Of a stretch of 64,000 nt of DNA, positions 46,621-58,535 are shown piece after piece; positions within the stretch are counted from its first letter, which is position 1, and every line of letters starts with the position of its first letter. Under the pieces are notes generated by a model. That model made no database searches. It saw only the letters and a program-made list of their open reading frames with translations, and was not told the DNA's origin. Source of the stretch: Chrysomallon squamiferum (taxonomy: Eukaryota > Mollusca > Gastropoda > Neomphalida > Peltospiridae); contig CM022669.1 in the NCBI GenBank assembly GCA_012295275.1, forward strand, positions 4,537,777-4,601,776. Reading direction: 5' to 3'. The position numbers were made by a program, and so were the translations under genes.

Positions 46621-47030
46621 AGGAGAAAGAAATAATAATTCTTGGTTAGTTTTGAGTTAAGTGTGTTAAGAAAGCAGGAGTTAATCAAGTTAAAACAACA
46701 TAACTCAGAACAAATCACTCTGACAGGGATTCTGGAGGCCGGAAGTTAAAACAATAATGTCCACGTTGAAGGTTAAAGAAAACATTTTTATTTATTAACC
46801 ATACTTTATTGAGCTTATGATAAAACATAAATTACCAAAATAAATATTGTAGTTTTTTGTTAATAATGATGAAAAATATAGGAAAAACTGAGATTAGTAA
46901 GAAACAGAAATAAATTTTAAAAATACATGATTTTATAGATTACACCATTGCAGATATTTGAGAAATCACAACATGGGCAGAAAATGTGATTGGTAAAAAA
47001 AAAAAAAAATAAAAATAAGCAAGACGTTAT
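46621..47030. other. unique AT-rich sequence
   Basis: Nothing recognised. An A-run is at 46997-47009. Confidence 0.5.
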
Positions 47031-47035
47031 TAAAC

Positions 47036-47225
47036 ATCAGACAGATAGACAGACAGAGAGACAGAGAAACAGTGAGGGAGAATGAGAGAGACAGAAAAAC
47101 AGAGAAAGAGAAAGAATGAGGAAAGAAAAAAGAAAGTCAGAGTGAAAGACAGAGTGAAGATGAAGAGAGAGAGAAAGAGCCAGAAAACCACTGAGAGATA
47201 AACACAGAGACACAAACAGACAAAC
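47036..47225 (+). repeat. purine-rich CAGA/GAGA tract
   Basis: Degenerate AGACAGAGA/GAAAGA repeat. The Ser/Leu/Phe frame on the minus strand is an artefact. Confidence 0.85.
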
Positions 47226-47865
47226 ATCTTAGATAAACTTCTAAATAACCTTCTACTGAAAAATATTCAAGGAAATCAGTCACTGTCACATAATTAATTA
47301 CAGACAAAACACTTCATTAAACAAGAGAAAAACAGGCAGTGAGATAAATTTAATTTCTAAACACTACACCATTCAAAACTCTCAAGCAAAACACATACTG
47401 GTCATTTTATTAAACACAACACAAAGAATGAAATCCAAGATGTAAGTGACCACATTTCAGGACCAAAGTGATATCACATTATTCACAAAACACTAAACTC
47501 ATCAATGCTCTATTTGTTTGTTTCTTTATTCATCAAGGCCAAATTGAATTACTGAATAAGGAGTGTGTGGCAAATGAGGTAGGTAATATCAATTGTATAC
47601 AGACTGTGCTGTGTAATATAATTATATTACCTATGGATGGGATAAAAATGTCAGTTACTAAATCAGAGTGGATAATGCTGAAAGGATAACTTTTGTGATC
47701 CCAGGCTCAGACAGCCTGATTAATTCAGACAGCCAGAGTTTGCACACACACACAAGTCTCTTTGTTAAAATAATTTATATTTTTAATTAGCATCTCACTG
47801 CAGTATCTGATGAAAGTGTGTAATACTGTTTTGTATTTAATATTGAATAATGCTCTTATCTCATG
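47226..47865. other. unique sequence
   Basis: No gene recognised. Confidence 0.5.
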
Positions 47866-48110
47866 TTAGCAAACAATACATTTCTTATGCTTAATACTGA
47901 CTGATACTTGTATTAATATATTAGTGTACTATATAATTTTATATTTAATGTTAATATTTTTTTATTAATGTTTTAGCGTACAATATAATTCATATTTAAC
48001 ACTGGCTAATATTGTCATTAATATATTAGTGTACAACATAATTTAACATTTAATTATTATTAACCTATACTGTTATTAACATCTGAAGTTCACCAAAGTT
48101 TGTTATTTAA
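47866..48110 (+). repeat. ~53-bp diverged tandem repeat
   Basis: ATTAATATATTAGTGTACAATATAATT-type units with TTAGTGTAC at 47921, 47973 and 48026 (offsets 52 and 53), plus weaker flanking units with CTGACTAATAT-type links. Confidence 0.75.
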
Positions 48111-48610
48111 TGCTGACTAATATCACTAATAATAAATACAATGGAAAACTTTGCTTCCCAACTCTGCTGTTATCTGGCAGAGATGTCAGCTGATTTTTAC
48201 TTCATACACAAAGAATTCACTGCAGAAAGGTGCTGAGTGCAGTTTTCATGCATTTGTGTGATTGCTACATAAATCACACTGATTTATCTCTTTATCCTAC
48301 AAGCATAACACCATTTATCTCTGTCACATTTTCAACAGCATAAACAGAAAATCAAACATTGAGGATATATTTAAAATGGACATTGATAAGTTTCTCTATT
48401 AATATCTGGCATTGTAACGTAACAGCAGGATGCCATGGAAGTCATTTACACGTTGTCACAGCAACCCTGATATCCAACTCGATCATTATAATACCTGACA
48501 GATCAGTCATAAAGCAATGGTTGGAACAGGAAATGTTTATATCTGTAAGTACTCATCCATCAGGTTTCAGACAAGCTATCTAACCAGTGAACTCAGATAT
48601 AAAAAAAATC
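48111..48610. other. unique sequence
   Basis: Complex, repeat-poor DNA just before the large minisatellite. No exon. Confidence 0.5.
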
Positions 48611-48619
48611 ACAAAAATA

Positions 48620-50447
48620 ACACAGACAAAACATTAGTGAAATCATCAGACAGACATAACATTAGTGAAATCATCAGACAGACAAAACATTAGTGAAATC
48701 ATCAGACAAACATTAGTGAAATCATCAGACAGACAAAACATTAGTGAAATCATCAGACAAACATTAGTGAAATCATCAGACAGACAAAACATTAGTGAAA
48801 TCATCAGACAGACAAAACATTAGTGAAATCATCAGACAGACAAAACATTAGTGAAATCATTAGACAAAACATTAGTGAAATCATCAGACAAAACATTAGT
48901 GAAATCATCAGACAAAACATTAGTGAAATCATCAGACAGACAAAACATTAGTGAAATCATCAGACAGACAAAACATTAGTGAAATCATCAGACAGACAAA
49001 ACATTAGTGAAATCATTAGACAAAACATTAGTGAAATCATCAGACAGATAAAACATTAGTGAAATCATCAGACAGACAAAACATTAGTGAAATCATCAGA
49101 CAGACAAAACATTAGTGAAATCTTCAGACAGATAAAACATTAGTGAAATCATTAGACAAAACATTAGTGAAATCATCAGACAGATAAAACATTAGTGAAA
49201 TCATTAGACAAAACATTAGTGAAATCATCAGACAAAACATTAGTGAAATCACCAGACAGACAAAACATTAGTGAAATCATCAGACAGACAAAACATTTGT
49301 GAAATCATCAGACAAAACATTAGTGAAATCATCAGACAGACAAAACATTAGTGAAATCATCAGACAGACAAAACATTAGTGAAATCACCAGACAAAACAT
49401 TAGTGAAATCATCAGACAGACAAAACATTTGTGAAATCATCAGACAGACAAAACATTAGTGAAATAATCAGACAAAACATTAGTGAAATCATCAGACAGA
49501 CAAAACATTAGTGAAATCATCAGACAAAACATTAGTGAAATCATCAGACAAAACATTAGTGAAATCATCAGACAGACATAACATTAGTGAAATCATCAGA
49601 CAGACAAAACATTAGTGAAATCATCAGACAGACAAAACATTAGTGAAATCATCAGACAAAACATTAGTGAAATCATCAGACAGACAAAACATTAGTGAAA
49701 TCATCAGACAGATAAAACATTAGTGAAATCATCAGACAGACAAAACATTAGTGAAATCATCAGACAGACAAAACATTAGTGAAATCATCAGACAGACAAA
49801 ACATTAGTGAAATCTTCAGACAGATAAAACATTAGTGAAATCATCAGACAGACAAAACATTAGTGAAATCTTCAGACAGACAAAACATTAGTGAAATCAT
49901 CAGACAGACAAAACATTAGTGAAATCTTCAGACAGATAAAACATTAGTGAAATCATTAGACAAAACATTAGTGAAATCATCAGACAGATAAAACATTAGT
50001 GAAATCATTAGACAAAACATTAGTGAAATCATCAGACAAAACATTAGTGAAATCACCAGACAGACAAAACATTAGTGAAATCATCAGACAGACAAAACAT
50101 TTGTGAAATCATCAGACAGACAAAACATTAGTGAAATCATCAGACAGACAAAACATTAGTGAAATCATCAGACAGACAAAACATTAGTGAAATCACCAGA
50201 CAAAACATTAGTGAAATCATCAGACAGACAAAACATTTGTGAAATCATCAGACAGACAAAACATTAGTGAAATAATCAGACAAAACATTAGTGAAATCAT
50301 CAGACAGACAAAACATTAGTGAAATAATCAGACAAAACATTAGTGAAATCATAAGACAGACAAAACATTAGTGAAATAATCAGACAGACAAAACATTAGT
50401 GAAATAATCAGACAGACAAAACATTAGTGAAATCTTCAGACAGACTT
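48620..50447 (+). repeat. 1.8 kb minisatellite, 24/28-bp units, with higher-order structure
   Basis: About 70 copies of ACATTAGTGAAATCATCAGA followed by a CAAA (24-bp form) or CAGACAAA (28-bp form) tail. Diagnostic variants (TCTTCA, TCATTAGAC, CACCAGAC, ACATTTGTG, AATAATCAG, GATAAA) recur in the same order about 804 bp apart: 49121-49300 matches 49925-50104 base for base in register, and the register shifts to 808 by 49386/50194. A large block of the array was therefore itself duplicated. There is no coding frame and no unique spacers. Confidence 0.98.
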
Positions 50448-50799
50448 CAGAGCTGCAACAAGAAAAATCATGACATAATTCAGAACTGGGGATGATTTGA
50501 AATAAATCCATTATTTCGGTGAGGCTGTTTAAAGAATTAGTACAGAAGACCTGTCTGTAGAACAACAAATATGTCTGGCCATTTTCACACTACTGGAACA
50601 CTTTGTAGATGGGAGGAGATCACTGTAATGACAGAAAGTATTGGTCTGGACATTTACCATAGATAACTATGTCAGAATGCACAGGTTATTTAAATAGGCA
50701 ATATCAGAAATCACTTGTATCTGAAATACATTGGATAACTAACACACTAAGAAGATGTGGCTGTGAGTGTGTTGAACAATATCTGATTTTTATATGTCA
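50448..50799. other. unique sequence
   Basis: Nothing recognised between the two large arrays. Confidence 0.5.
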
Positions 50800-51900
50800 T
50801 TGTAATATGTTTAACAAAATGTAATTGCCACAGTAAATAATTATCATACATTTGACCATATGTAATTATTATATAATGGACAGTACATGACTGTTATACT
50901 GAACAATTAATAATTATGATGCATTTAAACATATGTAGTTGTCATATTGAAGAATAGAGAATTACCCTGCACTGAACAGTATATAATTATGATACATTGA
51001 ATAATATAAGCAACTATCATATATGAACAATATGTCATACAGTTAACAAAATGTTACTGTCATTTATTTAACAATGTTTGTCATATATTTAACAATAAGT
51101 TACTGTCACTCATTTAACAATATGTTTGTCATATATTTAACAATACGTTACTGTCATATATTTAACAATATGCAACTGTCATATATTTTTTTAGCAATAA
51201 ATAACAGCCATACATTTAACAGTGTTAGTCATATATTTAAAAATATGCTACTGTCATATATTTATGTATACATAACAGCCATACTTTTAACAATATTATG
51301 CTATTTACCAGTATCACCAATGTGATACAACATATATTTTACAATATATTACTGACATGTATTTAATAAAATGTGTGACTCATATATTAAACACTGTGTT
51401 AATGTCATATATTTTACAATACATTACTGACATGTATTTAACAATGTGTGACTCATATATTAAACTGTGTTAATGTCATATAATTAACAATATGCTACTG
51501 TCATTTATTTAACAATATGCTACTGTCATATATTTAACTATACATAACAGTCATACATTTAACAATACCATGCAATTCACCAGTATCACCAATGGGATAC
51601 AACAAATATACATTTAACAATATATTACTGACATGTATTTAACTGTGTGACTCATACATTAAACACTGTGTTAATGTCATATATTTAACAATACATTACT
51701 GACATGTATTTAACAATGTGTGACTCATACATTAAACACTGTGTTAACAGCCATACATTTAACAATATATTACTGACATGTATTTAACAATGTGTGACTC
51801 ATATATTAAACTCATATGTGTTAATGGCCATACATTTAACAATATTTGCTTTTCAACAGTATGACCAAAGGGATACAACAAACATATATTTAACAATGCT
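50800..51900 (+). repeat. nested minisatellite (about 24, 72 and 274 bp periods)
   Basis: Basic 23-25-bp unit CATATATTTAACAATATG with TACTGT or TGACTC links. Units group into blocks of about 72 bp (TGACATGTATTTAACAATGT then TGACTCATATATTAAAC then GTGTTAATGTCATA). A marker (CCAGTATCACCAATGTGATACA) recurs at 51308, 51580 and 51856, giving a third level of 272-276 bp. Confidence 0.92.
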
Positions 51901-52330
51901 GAAAACGGTGTGTGTCAGATGCTAACGTCATGTCTCATGTTGTATATTAACTGTACCGGACTCTTGTAAAACTTAACAGCAGGTCAGAGGTGACCTGGCG
52001 GCACTCAACAAGCTGTGTTTTAATCTCCTGTTTCACCTGCAATCACACTCTATAAACCACACAAGGCATAATGAATTATCTAACACGGTGAGATGTTTAA
52101 GAACCAACAGAGAGTACAGAAAGATGGGCATGAAAAAAACAGACACTGGTAAAAAAAAAAAAAAAAAATGTGAGATGAATTACTTGAGTTACAAGTGATT
52201 TTTAAACTTATCTTTTTAACGTGGTGATAAATAATGTCAGTCTTTTTTCATGTTTGTGGTTGTTTTTTGGTTTTTTTTTATTGTGGGGGGTTTTGTGAGA
52301 AGGAGTATCTGGCCTTTTATTAATAAGTAC
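51901..52330. other. unique island between arrays
   Basis: 51900-52110 is repeat-free and comparatively GC/CpG-rich, and contains the AGGTCA element at 51980. The remainder has an A-run at 52151-52168 and a TGGTTTTTTT stretch. Confidence 0.45.
51980..51997. promoter_or_regulatory. nuclear-receptor-type composite element
   Basis: CAGGTCA-GAGG-TGACCTG is a perfect 7-bp inverted repeat (IR4). The same bases also read AGGTCA-G-AGGTGA, a DR1 with one mismatch. It sits in one of the few repeat-free islands. Confidence 0.4.
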
Positions 52331-52578
52331 TGAGTCTGTTTTAATTTGTTCATGTGAAAAGAATATAAAGGTGGTCTGTTTCAACAAGTTCATATGATGT
52401 GAATATAAAGGTGGTCTGTTTCAACAAGTGCTTATGATGTGACTATAAAGGTGGTCTGTTTTAACAAATGTGTTTATGATGAAGTGAATACAAAGGTAGT
52501 CTGATTTTAAAGTGTTATGTGAATTTAAAAGATGGTCTGTTTTAACAAGTGTTTATGTGAATATTAAAGGTAGTTTGT
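52331..52578 (+). repeat. ~40-bp tandem repeat, 6 copies
   Basis: Unit ends AATATAAAGGTGGTCTG, at 52370, 52410, 52450, 52495, 52531 and 52569 (spacing 36-45), with TTTCAACAAGT-TATGATGTG between. The first three are well preserved, the later ones drift. Confidence 0.92.
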
Positions 52579-53255
52579 TTTTATAAAAGTGATTTGTTTA
52601 AAATACATAATGCAATATTTATCAAAGTAACATACTAGTAGCTTGTGTGTCTTCTGGAAAGTCTAAATATGTTTCTGCAATATCACAATTAATTTTAAAA
52701 CTAAAAAAATAATAATAAATAAATATAAATATATGTATATATATTTAGAACTGTCAATTAATACTGACAACCCACACAGAGATTTTCAACAAAAAGGTCA
52801 AAGTATTTTTTAATTTTATTTTCAAAATTATAACAACCTCTGATTAGTTCGTTTATTTTATGATTTTAGTAAACAATTAGGAAAATTAATTATCTAACAG
52901 TTTTTATAAATACATCAAAGGCCAAATTATGTAAGCTATGTGAAGCCATGCGTAACTGAGATGAAAGAGATGAAACAAAAATTATGCAAATGTTTGTTTT
53001 TTTATGTTTCGCATGGAGAACTGAAGCAAAGGATTTGATTTTGGTTTAAATACTGATCAAAGAGGGAATGATTGTAATATATAAATCAACTGGAAAATGT
53101 TTGTATGTAAACACACACACTTGTAAATTCGCAGATACACAATGCATTCTCTAACACACAAATATGTAAATGTACACACTGATAAACACACATATACACA
53201 CATATGAAAATATGCACTTGTAACAGCACAAAAATACAGATACAGATATCTTTGA
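52579..53255. other. AT-rich sequence with CA-rich end
   Basis: AAAT/TATA run at 52706-52746. 53109-53235 is CA-rich. No gene. Confidence 0.5.
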
Positions 53256-53406
53256 TCATTCATTACATGCAGCAAAAAGATCAGGTAACTGTGATGAACT
53301 ACTGGTAGCAGCAGACATTTTGAATTGTTGTGTGAAGGTAAATTCCTCCTCTTGTAGAAATCTGGCTCCACTGTCATTATGTAACATTTCTTTCTGAGTG
53401 CATCTT
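53256..53406 (-). other. possible terminal exon (unconfirmed)
   Basis: On the minus strand a strong acceptor-like TGGTTTTTTCACAG ends just before 53406. An open frame of about 50 codons follows to a stop at 53256: RCTQKEMLHNDSGARFLQEE, then EFTFTQQFKMSAATSSSSQL, then PDLFAACNE. The amino-acid mix is protein-like and not repeat-derived. It does not resemble focadhesin; it might end another minus-strand gene or be chance. Confidence 0.22.
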
Positions 53407-53649
53407 CTGTGAAAAAACCACATCTGCCTATTTTTAATATCAGAAGAATCCTTCTGTTTATTGACAGTGACAAACAGATCAGCATTATCTCTGTTTAGTC
53501 CCAATCACCATGCAAAACTGTGATGATAAAACAGAACAATACATTCACCTGTCAAATGATGTTATACTGAATTAGCTTCAAATACTTTTTATCTGAGAAT
53601 TAGTTCTAAACAACATTTATTTCAGATGGAATTGATAATCAGACCTGGT

Positions 53650-53830
53650 TTATATAAAGGCCTTTCCCTAAACATTTAGGAATGGAATATAGACTATGTA
53701 AAGACTTTTTTCTTAAATATTTATTTTTATCATATGAAGCCAACGTAAAGACCTTTCGTAAAATATTTATTTTTGTTTGTATGGGATATAGCCTATTTAA
53801 AGACTTTTCCCCACATCATACAAGTGAAAT
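53650..53830 (+). repeat. ~50-bp diverged tandem repeat, 4 copies
   Basis: Units of GTAAAGACTTTTC-TAAATATTTATTTTT with GGAATATAGCCTAT links, near 53655, 53697, 53746 and 53796. Confidence 0.75.
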
Positions 53831-53999
53831 ATTAACTGGTCAAACAAGAAAGTACAAGATATGAAGTTTGTGTTGAAGAGTATAAAGTTACTGCCTATTT
53901 TAACCTATCAGCAAATAAATATTTGAATGTAGATTACAAATGGGAGACAAAAAGAATGAGAGCGAATGGATTTTGTTTGGTTTCAGCGAAGGAATTTCT

Positions 54000-54480
54000 T
54001 GTTCACACTCTACATCTCTATCACTTTCTTTTATTTTCTCAGTCTTTTTTCTATTTTTTATTTATCTATCTCTCATCCTCTCTCTTTCTCACCGTCTCTT
54101 TCTAAATCTGTCTGTGATCTCTTTCTTTATCAGTATGTATCAGTTCCCTTCGTCTCTTACTCCAGTCTTTCTCGCTATTACGCATGTTTTTCTCTAATTC
54201 TTTCTCACTTTCTCTCTCACTCCTTCATTTTCATTGAACATCACTCATTGTTTTTTATTTTTAAATTCTTCTTTTCTCTAATTTTCATTCCTTTTCTTTC
54301 TTGAACTTTGTCCCTCTGATATTTCACCTGTTCTTCAACTCTGTCTTCCACTTTCTCTAACTCAGTTACTCTATTTCTTTCACATGCAATTTCTAATTCC
54401 TACTCTTGTACTATCTTTCATACTCTTTCACCCTCTCTCTATCTCTTACTGACTGTCTCTCTCTCCTTATCTGTATATGT
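54000..54480 (+). repeat. CT-rich pyrimidine tract
   Basis: About 480 bp of CTCT/CTTT-rich DNA. The Ser/Leu/Phe frames are artefacts. Confidence 0.85.
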
Positions 54481-54870
54481 ACTTATGTCTATTTGAGTAT
54501 GTTTATATGTATGTATGTATGTATGAGTGTGTGTTTGTGAATGTATATATATATACATATATGTGTATATGTATATCTGTTTTTATCTCTCCTTATCATG
54601 CTTTCTCTGTGTATGTATGTATGTATGTATGTATGTATGTATGTATGTATGTATGTATGTATGTATGTATGTATGTACATATGTAAGTATATATGTATGT
54701 ATGTAAGTATGCATATATATGTGTATGTATGTAAGTATGTATGTAAGTAAGTATGTATGTATGTAAGTATGTTTGTATGTATATATGTATTTATGTAAGT
54801 ATGTATGTAAGTACGTATGTAAGTATGTATGTATAAGTGTATATATGTATATGTACAAATGGATATATGT
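54481..54870 (+). repeat. (TATG)n array
   Basis: Longest pure run about 54611-54677, then degenerate TATG/TAAG/TATA to 54855. Confidence 0.97.
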
Positions 54871-54899
54871 CTGCACATCTGTTTTTATCTCTCGTTATC

Positions 54900-55233
54900 T
54901 TGCTTTTCTATGTTTCACTCCACAGTACTGTCTAATCACACTGCTAGCTTCATACATACAGCCATTATCTAGCAAACAGACAACGTGGATTCATTTAAAC
55001 AATTATTCCTCCACGTCTGCCTGGCATGCAGCAATCACACCCTCAGTCATCACTGAGCACAGCAGCATTGCTTCTGACATTCCTCACATCACTAGGGGCA
55101 CATTACATCAATTACTTCAGACACCAATTAAATGCACTAGCTACAGTTCCATGCTATTGTGTCTGTGTTGGCCATTTCCTACCTGACTTGGCCTGCAGGT
55201 TTTCTCCATCACCTGAACAGCTAACTGAGAGAG
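54900..55233. other. unique island, possible conserved non-coding DNA
   Basis: Repeat-free, balanced composition, several TAAT/ATTA and CAATTA motifs. Frames exist on the plus strand but without splice support. Confidence 0.35.
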
Positions 55234-55290
55234 TTGTGTGTGTGTGTGTGTGTGTGCGTGCGTGCGTGTGTGTGTGCGTGTGTGTTCGTG
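55234..55290 (+). repeat. (GT)n with GCGT units
   Basis: GT run with four GCGT interruptions, a CpG-bearing variant rare in this window. Confidence 0.95.
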
Positions 55291-55479
55291 TTGTGCTATC
55301 ACCTCTGGGTAACAAGGGAGAACAACAGTGCACTGAAACTCAAAGATGGATTCAAGCCTCAAAAAGATCAAAGATCTGAGAAGATGATGTGAAGACGCTG
55401 ATGAAGCTGAAGCTCATTTAGGGGTCAAATCATGATTTGTCCCAGTTGTAGTTTAATACAGATTTCAACTGATTAATAA

Positions 55480-55765
55480 TTAAATAATGAATAATAATAA
55501 TAATAGTAGTAGTGGTAATAATAATAGTAGAAATAGTTATAATAACAAGAGTAATAATAGTAGTTGTAGTAATAATATAAATAATAGAAGTAGTATTAGT
55601 ACTAATAATAACAATAATAATAATAGAAGTAGCAATAATAATAATAATATGAATAATGATAAAGATGATTATGATAATAACTCTAATAATAATAATAATA
55701 ATAATAAAAATAATAAAATAATAATAACAAAACCATAACAACAACAACATCAACAATAATAATAA
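55480..55765 (+). repeat. (AAT)n array with AGT variants
   Basis: AAT/AGT/AAC array of about 285 bp. The Asn/Ser and Ile-rich frames are artefacts. Confidence 0.95.
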
Positions 55766-56385
55766 TGAAGATGGGAATTTATATTTCAACATGACATTAA
55801 TTTTATATAATAAATAATGGTGTAAAATGGTCGTCAATTTATTATTCTTCCACTTATGAACAATAAAAGAAAGTCCATGGACTTGATATTTAATTACAAT
55901 TAAACAGATGAAGTTCTAAAAGAAAAATTTGCATAAATATCACTATCATAGGAATTAGATTTATAAAAAAAAAAAGACAAGAAAAAAACAAAAACAACAA
56001 GAACCCAAACACAAAAACAGTTATTAGCTTTATATCTGATAAAATTTATTATAACAAATAATATTAGCTGTAAGGCCAACATTACTGAACATTCAGTGAC
56101 ACTGATACAGTCACAGAGAATTGGTAATTTTCAGAATTATGATTTTTATCAGCTATTGATCCATCCAGACTGAGTTTCATGTTTTTTTCCTACAGGACTG
56201 GGATGTGATGTCAGCTGGAAAAAGTGGTGACAAAGCACGCTTGTTATGGGAATATTTCTGAGATCAAGTGTTGTAACAGGGTGTGTTGTCAGTGATCCCA
56301 GCAGGAGACAGCAAACTGCTGCAAGACCGAAACTGAATAACAAAAAGCTTTATTGACGAATCTCCACAGTTTGTCACAGATGCTT
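55766..56385. other. unique sequence
   Basis: At 56197 a plus-strand acceptor-like GTTTTTTTCCTACAG is followed by an open frame of only 21 codons before a stop. Nothing firm. Confidence 0.4.
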
Positions 56386-56389
56386 AGAC

Positions 56390-56790
56390 AAACAGAAGTA
56401 AATGAATAAGTAACTAAATGAGTGGAAGAGGAATCAGTAAACGAAAGAATGAATCAGAGCATGAAAGATGGATGAATGCATGAATGAAAGACAAACGAAT
56501 GCATGAATGAAAAATGAATAAAAGCATGAATAAAAGATGAATGAATGCATGAATGAAAGACGAATAAAAGCATGAATAAAAGATGAATGAATGCATGAAT
56601 GAAAAATGAATGAACCCAAGCATGAAAGATGAATGAACCCACGAACAAAAGATGAATGAATGATAGAAAGATGGCTTAATGAAAAATAACAGAATGAATG
56701 AATAAATGACTGAATGAATGAACACATGAACGAAGAATGAAAAAATCAAGGATGAATGAATGATGACTGAGTGAATGATGTTTAAAAACA
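56390..56790 (+). repeat. TGAA-derived minisatellite
   Basis: GAATGAATGCATGAATGAAA and GAATAAAAGCATGAATAAAA-type units form roughly 50-bp super-units (56460-56610), fading into (TGAA)n. Confidence 0.93.
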
Positions 56791-57584
56791 AATTTTAGGA
56801 TTAACTATTTTTAGGTGGTCTTATATTTGGGCATTTATTTGATATATTGAAAATGCATAAGACGATAACTCAAAACTACTACTGTGTGGGGTTGTTTAGC
56901 AACAAGACTTATTTTATACATACCTACTCAGTGACTAAAAGCTTTTGCTAAACCAGTCATTGGGCCTTTGTTGGAACAGGAATAGTTACATTAGTTTAGT
57001 CATATTTTTTTATAATTTAGTAACTCAACAGAATATTTTTTGTAATTTAATAACTCAACAGAGTGTATTTTATTTCATTTTTGTTATTAGCAATTATATT
57101 ATAATTTCAGCAATATATATATATATATACACACACACACATAACTCTCATCACACAGACATCTTGAAGTTAACAAAACAGCATGAAAACAAATAAAACG
57201 GAAAGAGAAGTGAGTAAAGTACAGTGGGTTACTGCACATCAAGCTAGTAGCTTCATCTTTTCCACTGACAGATGAAATAACAGCCAGCCACCCATCCTCA
57301 TATCAGTGTCACTGCTTGTACACATAAACATGTCAAGATGCTTATTTCTTCTCAGCACAGAATCAGGTGGTAAGGCGGTTGACAGAATCTCAGCAACAAC
57401 AAGTCCCATGATGAAACCTGAACTGCACCTGTTGTTTGAATCGACACATAAAAAGGAAATGCTACCTCAGCATGTTTTGTATCAGTGGGTATAAAGTGTT
57501 TAGTAATGATCTGAGAGAGGATTATTTGTACACTGTTTTCATTAATCTTTTCTTTATGTGCGTCTTTCCTAGGAACACACACAT
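56791..57584. other. unique sequence with (TA)n(CA)n
   Basis: (TA)n/(CA)n at 57113-57141. 57000-57080 has a 30-bp imperfect duplication (TAATTTAATAACTCAACAGA). Open frames on both strands at 57300-57590 lack splice sites. Confidence 0.5.
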
Positions 57585-57644
57585 ACTCACTCATTCACTC
57601 ATATATATACACATTCACACAAAAACTCACACAAACCCATGCCA

Positions 57645-57684
<40 letters not shown>

Positions 57685-57725
57685 ACACATGTACAAACAG
57701 AGACACTCACACATACATACAGACC
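57585..57725 (+). repeat. CA-rich array
   Basis: (CA)n at 57646-57680 within ACACTCAC variants. Confidence 0.95.
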
Positions 57726-57840
57726 AAGACCTTTGGTAAAACAGACATGGAGTATCATCTGAGAAGAAACACTAATGTGTTGATATGGTTCTAGTTTTAC
57801 ATATAAATAAAGTGTCATATACGTTAGTAAGGTTGTGTTG

Positions 57841-58010
57841 TTCTAGTATCACACATCACAATGGTGATTTTAATCTAGTATCACATATTACTAGGGTGAT
57901 GAAGTTCTAGTACCACACATCACAATGGTGATTTTAATCACATATCACATATTACTAGGGTGATGAAGTTCTAGTACCACACACAGGGTGGTTCAACATC
58001 CCACATTATC
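57841..58010 (+). repeat. 64-bp tandem repeat, ~2.7 copies
   Basis: TTCTAGTATCACACATCACA at 57841, 57905 and 57969 (period exactly 64), with GGTGATTTTAATC and ATTACTAGGGTGATGAAG in each full unit. Each unit contains two similar half-units. Confidence 0.93.
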
Positions 58011-58354
58011 AGGGTGGGGCTACATGCTGGGTTTAGCTCCACAAGTACATCTTTACATCACTTCCACAAATAATTTGCTTATCTGCTGCAAACTGAATCA
58101 TCACCAAGCAGCCTAAAGCTGCCTGACAGAAATGCTGCCACCCACACACACACACACAGGTTGACACCAGACAGCTAGTTAGACTGTGAGAAAATCAAAC
58201 ACAACATCATGCTGCTTTCATAGCAGTGTCACATGCAGAATTTCTTGAGGTGATCACATCTTTAATTTCGCAAGTCTCATTAGTAAGAGACAACATCCAA
58301 ACCATTATACCATTACATTTATATATATATATTTTTATTTTTTACTTATTTTTA

Positions 58355-58412
<58 letters not shown>
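58011..58412. other. unique sequence ending in (ATT)n
   Basis: Unique to 58320, then TA/T-rich and a (TTA)n run at 58358-58411. Confidence 0.7.
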
Positions 58413-58415
<3 letters not shown>

Positions 58416-58535
58416 TTTTTGGTTCTGCCTGTTGATATCTTCACACTGTATTTTCAACTCTTTGGGATGTCAATGAACAACAACTGATAATTATCTGTGG
58501 ACCGGGTGATTAAAACAATGTGTAATCTGCACAGA

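Noticed and set aside
48620-50447. CRISPR-like array of 24-28 bp direct repeats
   Set aside because: The repeats abut head to tail with no unique spacers, there are no cas genes, and the context is spliced animal DNA. It is a minisatellite.
52860-52900. First FOCAD exon (minus frame with FPN)
   Set aside because: In-frame stops on both sides and no donor.
56197-56262. Plus-strand exon after GTTTTTTTCCTACAG
   Set aside because: Only 21 codons before a stop, no donor, no partner exon in phase.
57350-57420. Octopus-type SINE (AAGGCGGTTGACAGAATC resembles a common cephalopod SINE head)
   Set aside because: Similarity fades after about 18 bp, with no B box or conserved tail; not enough to call or to place the species.
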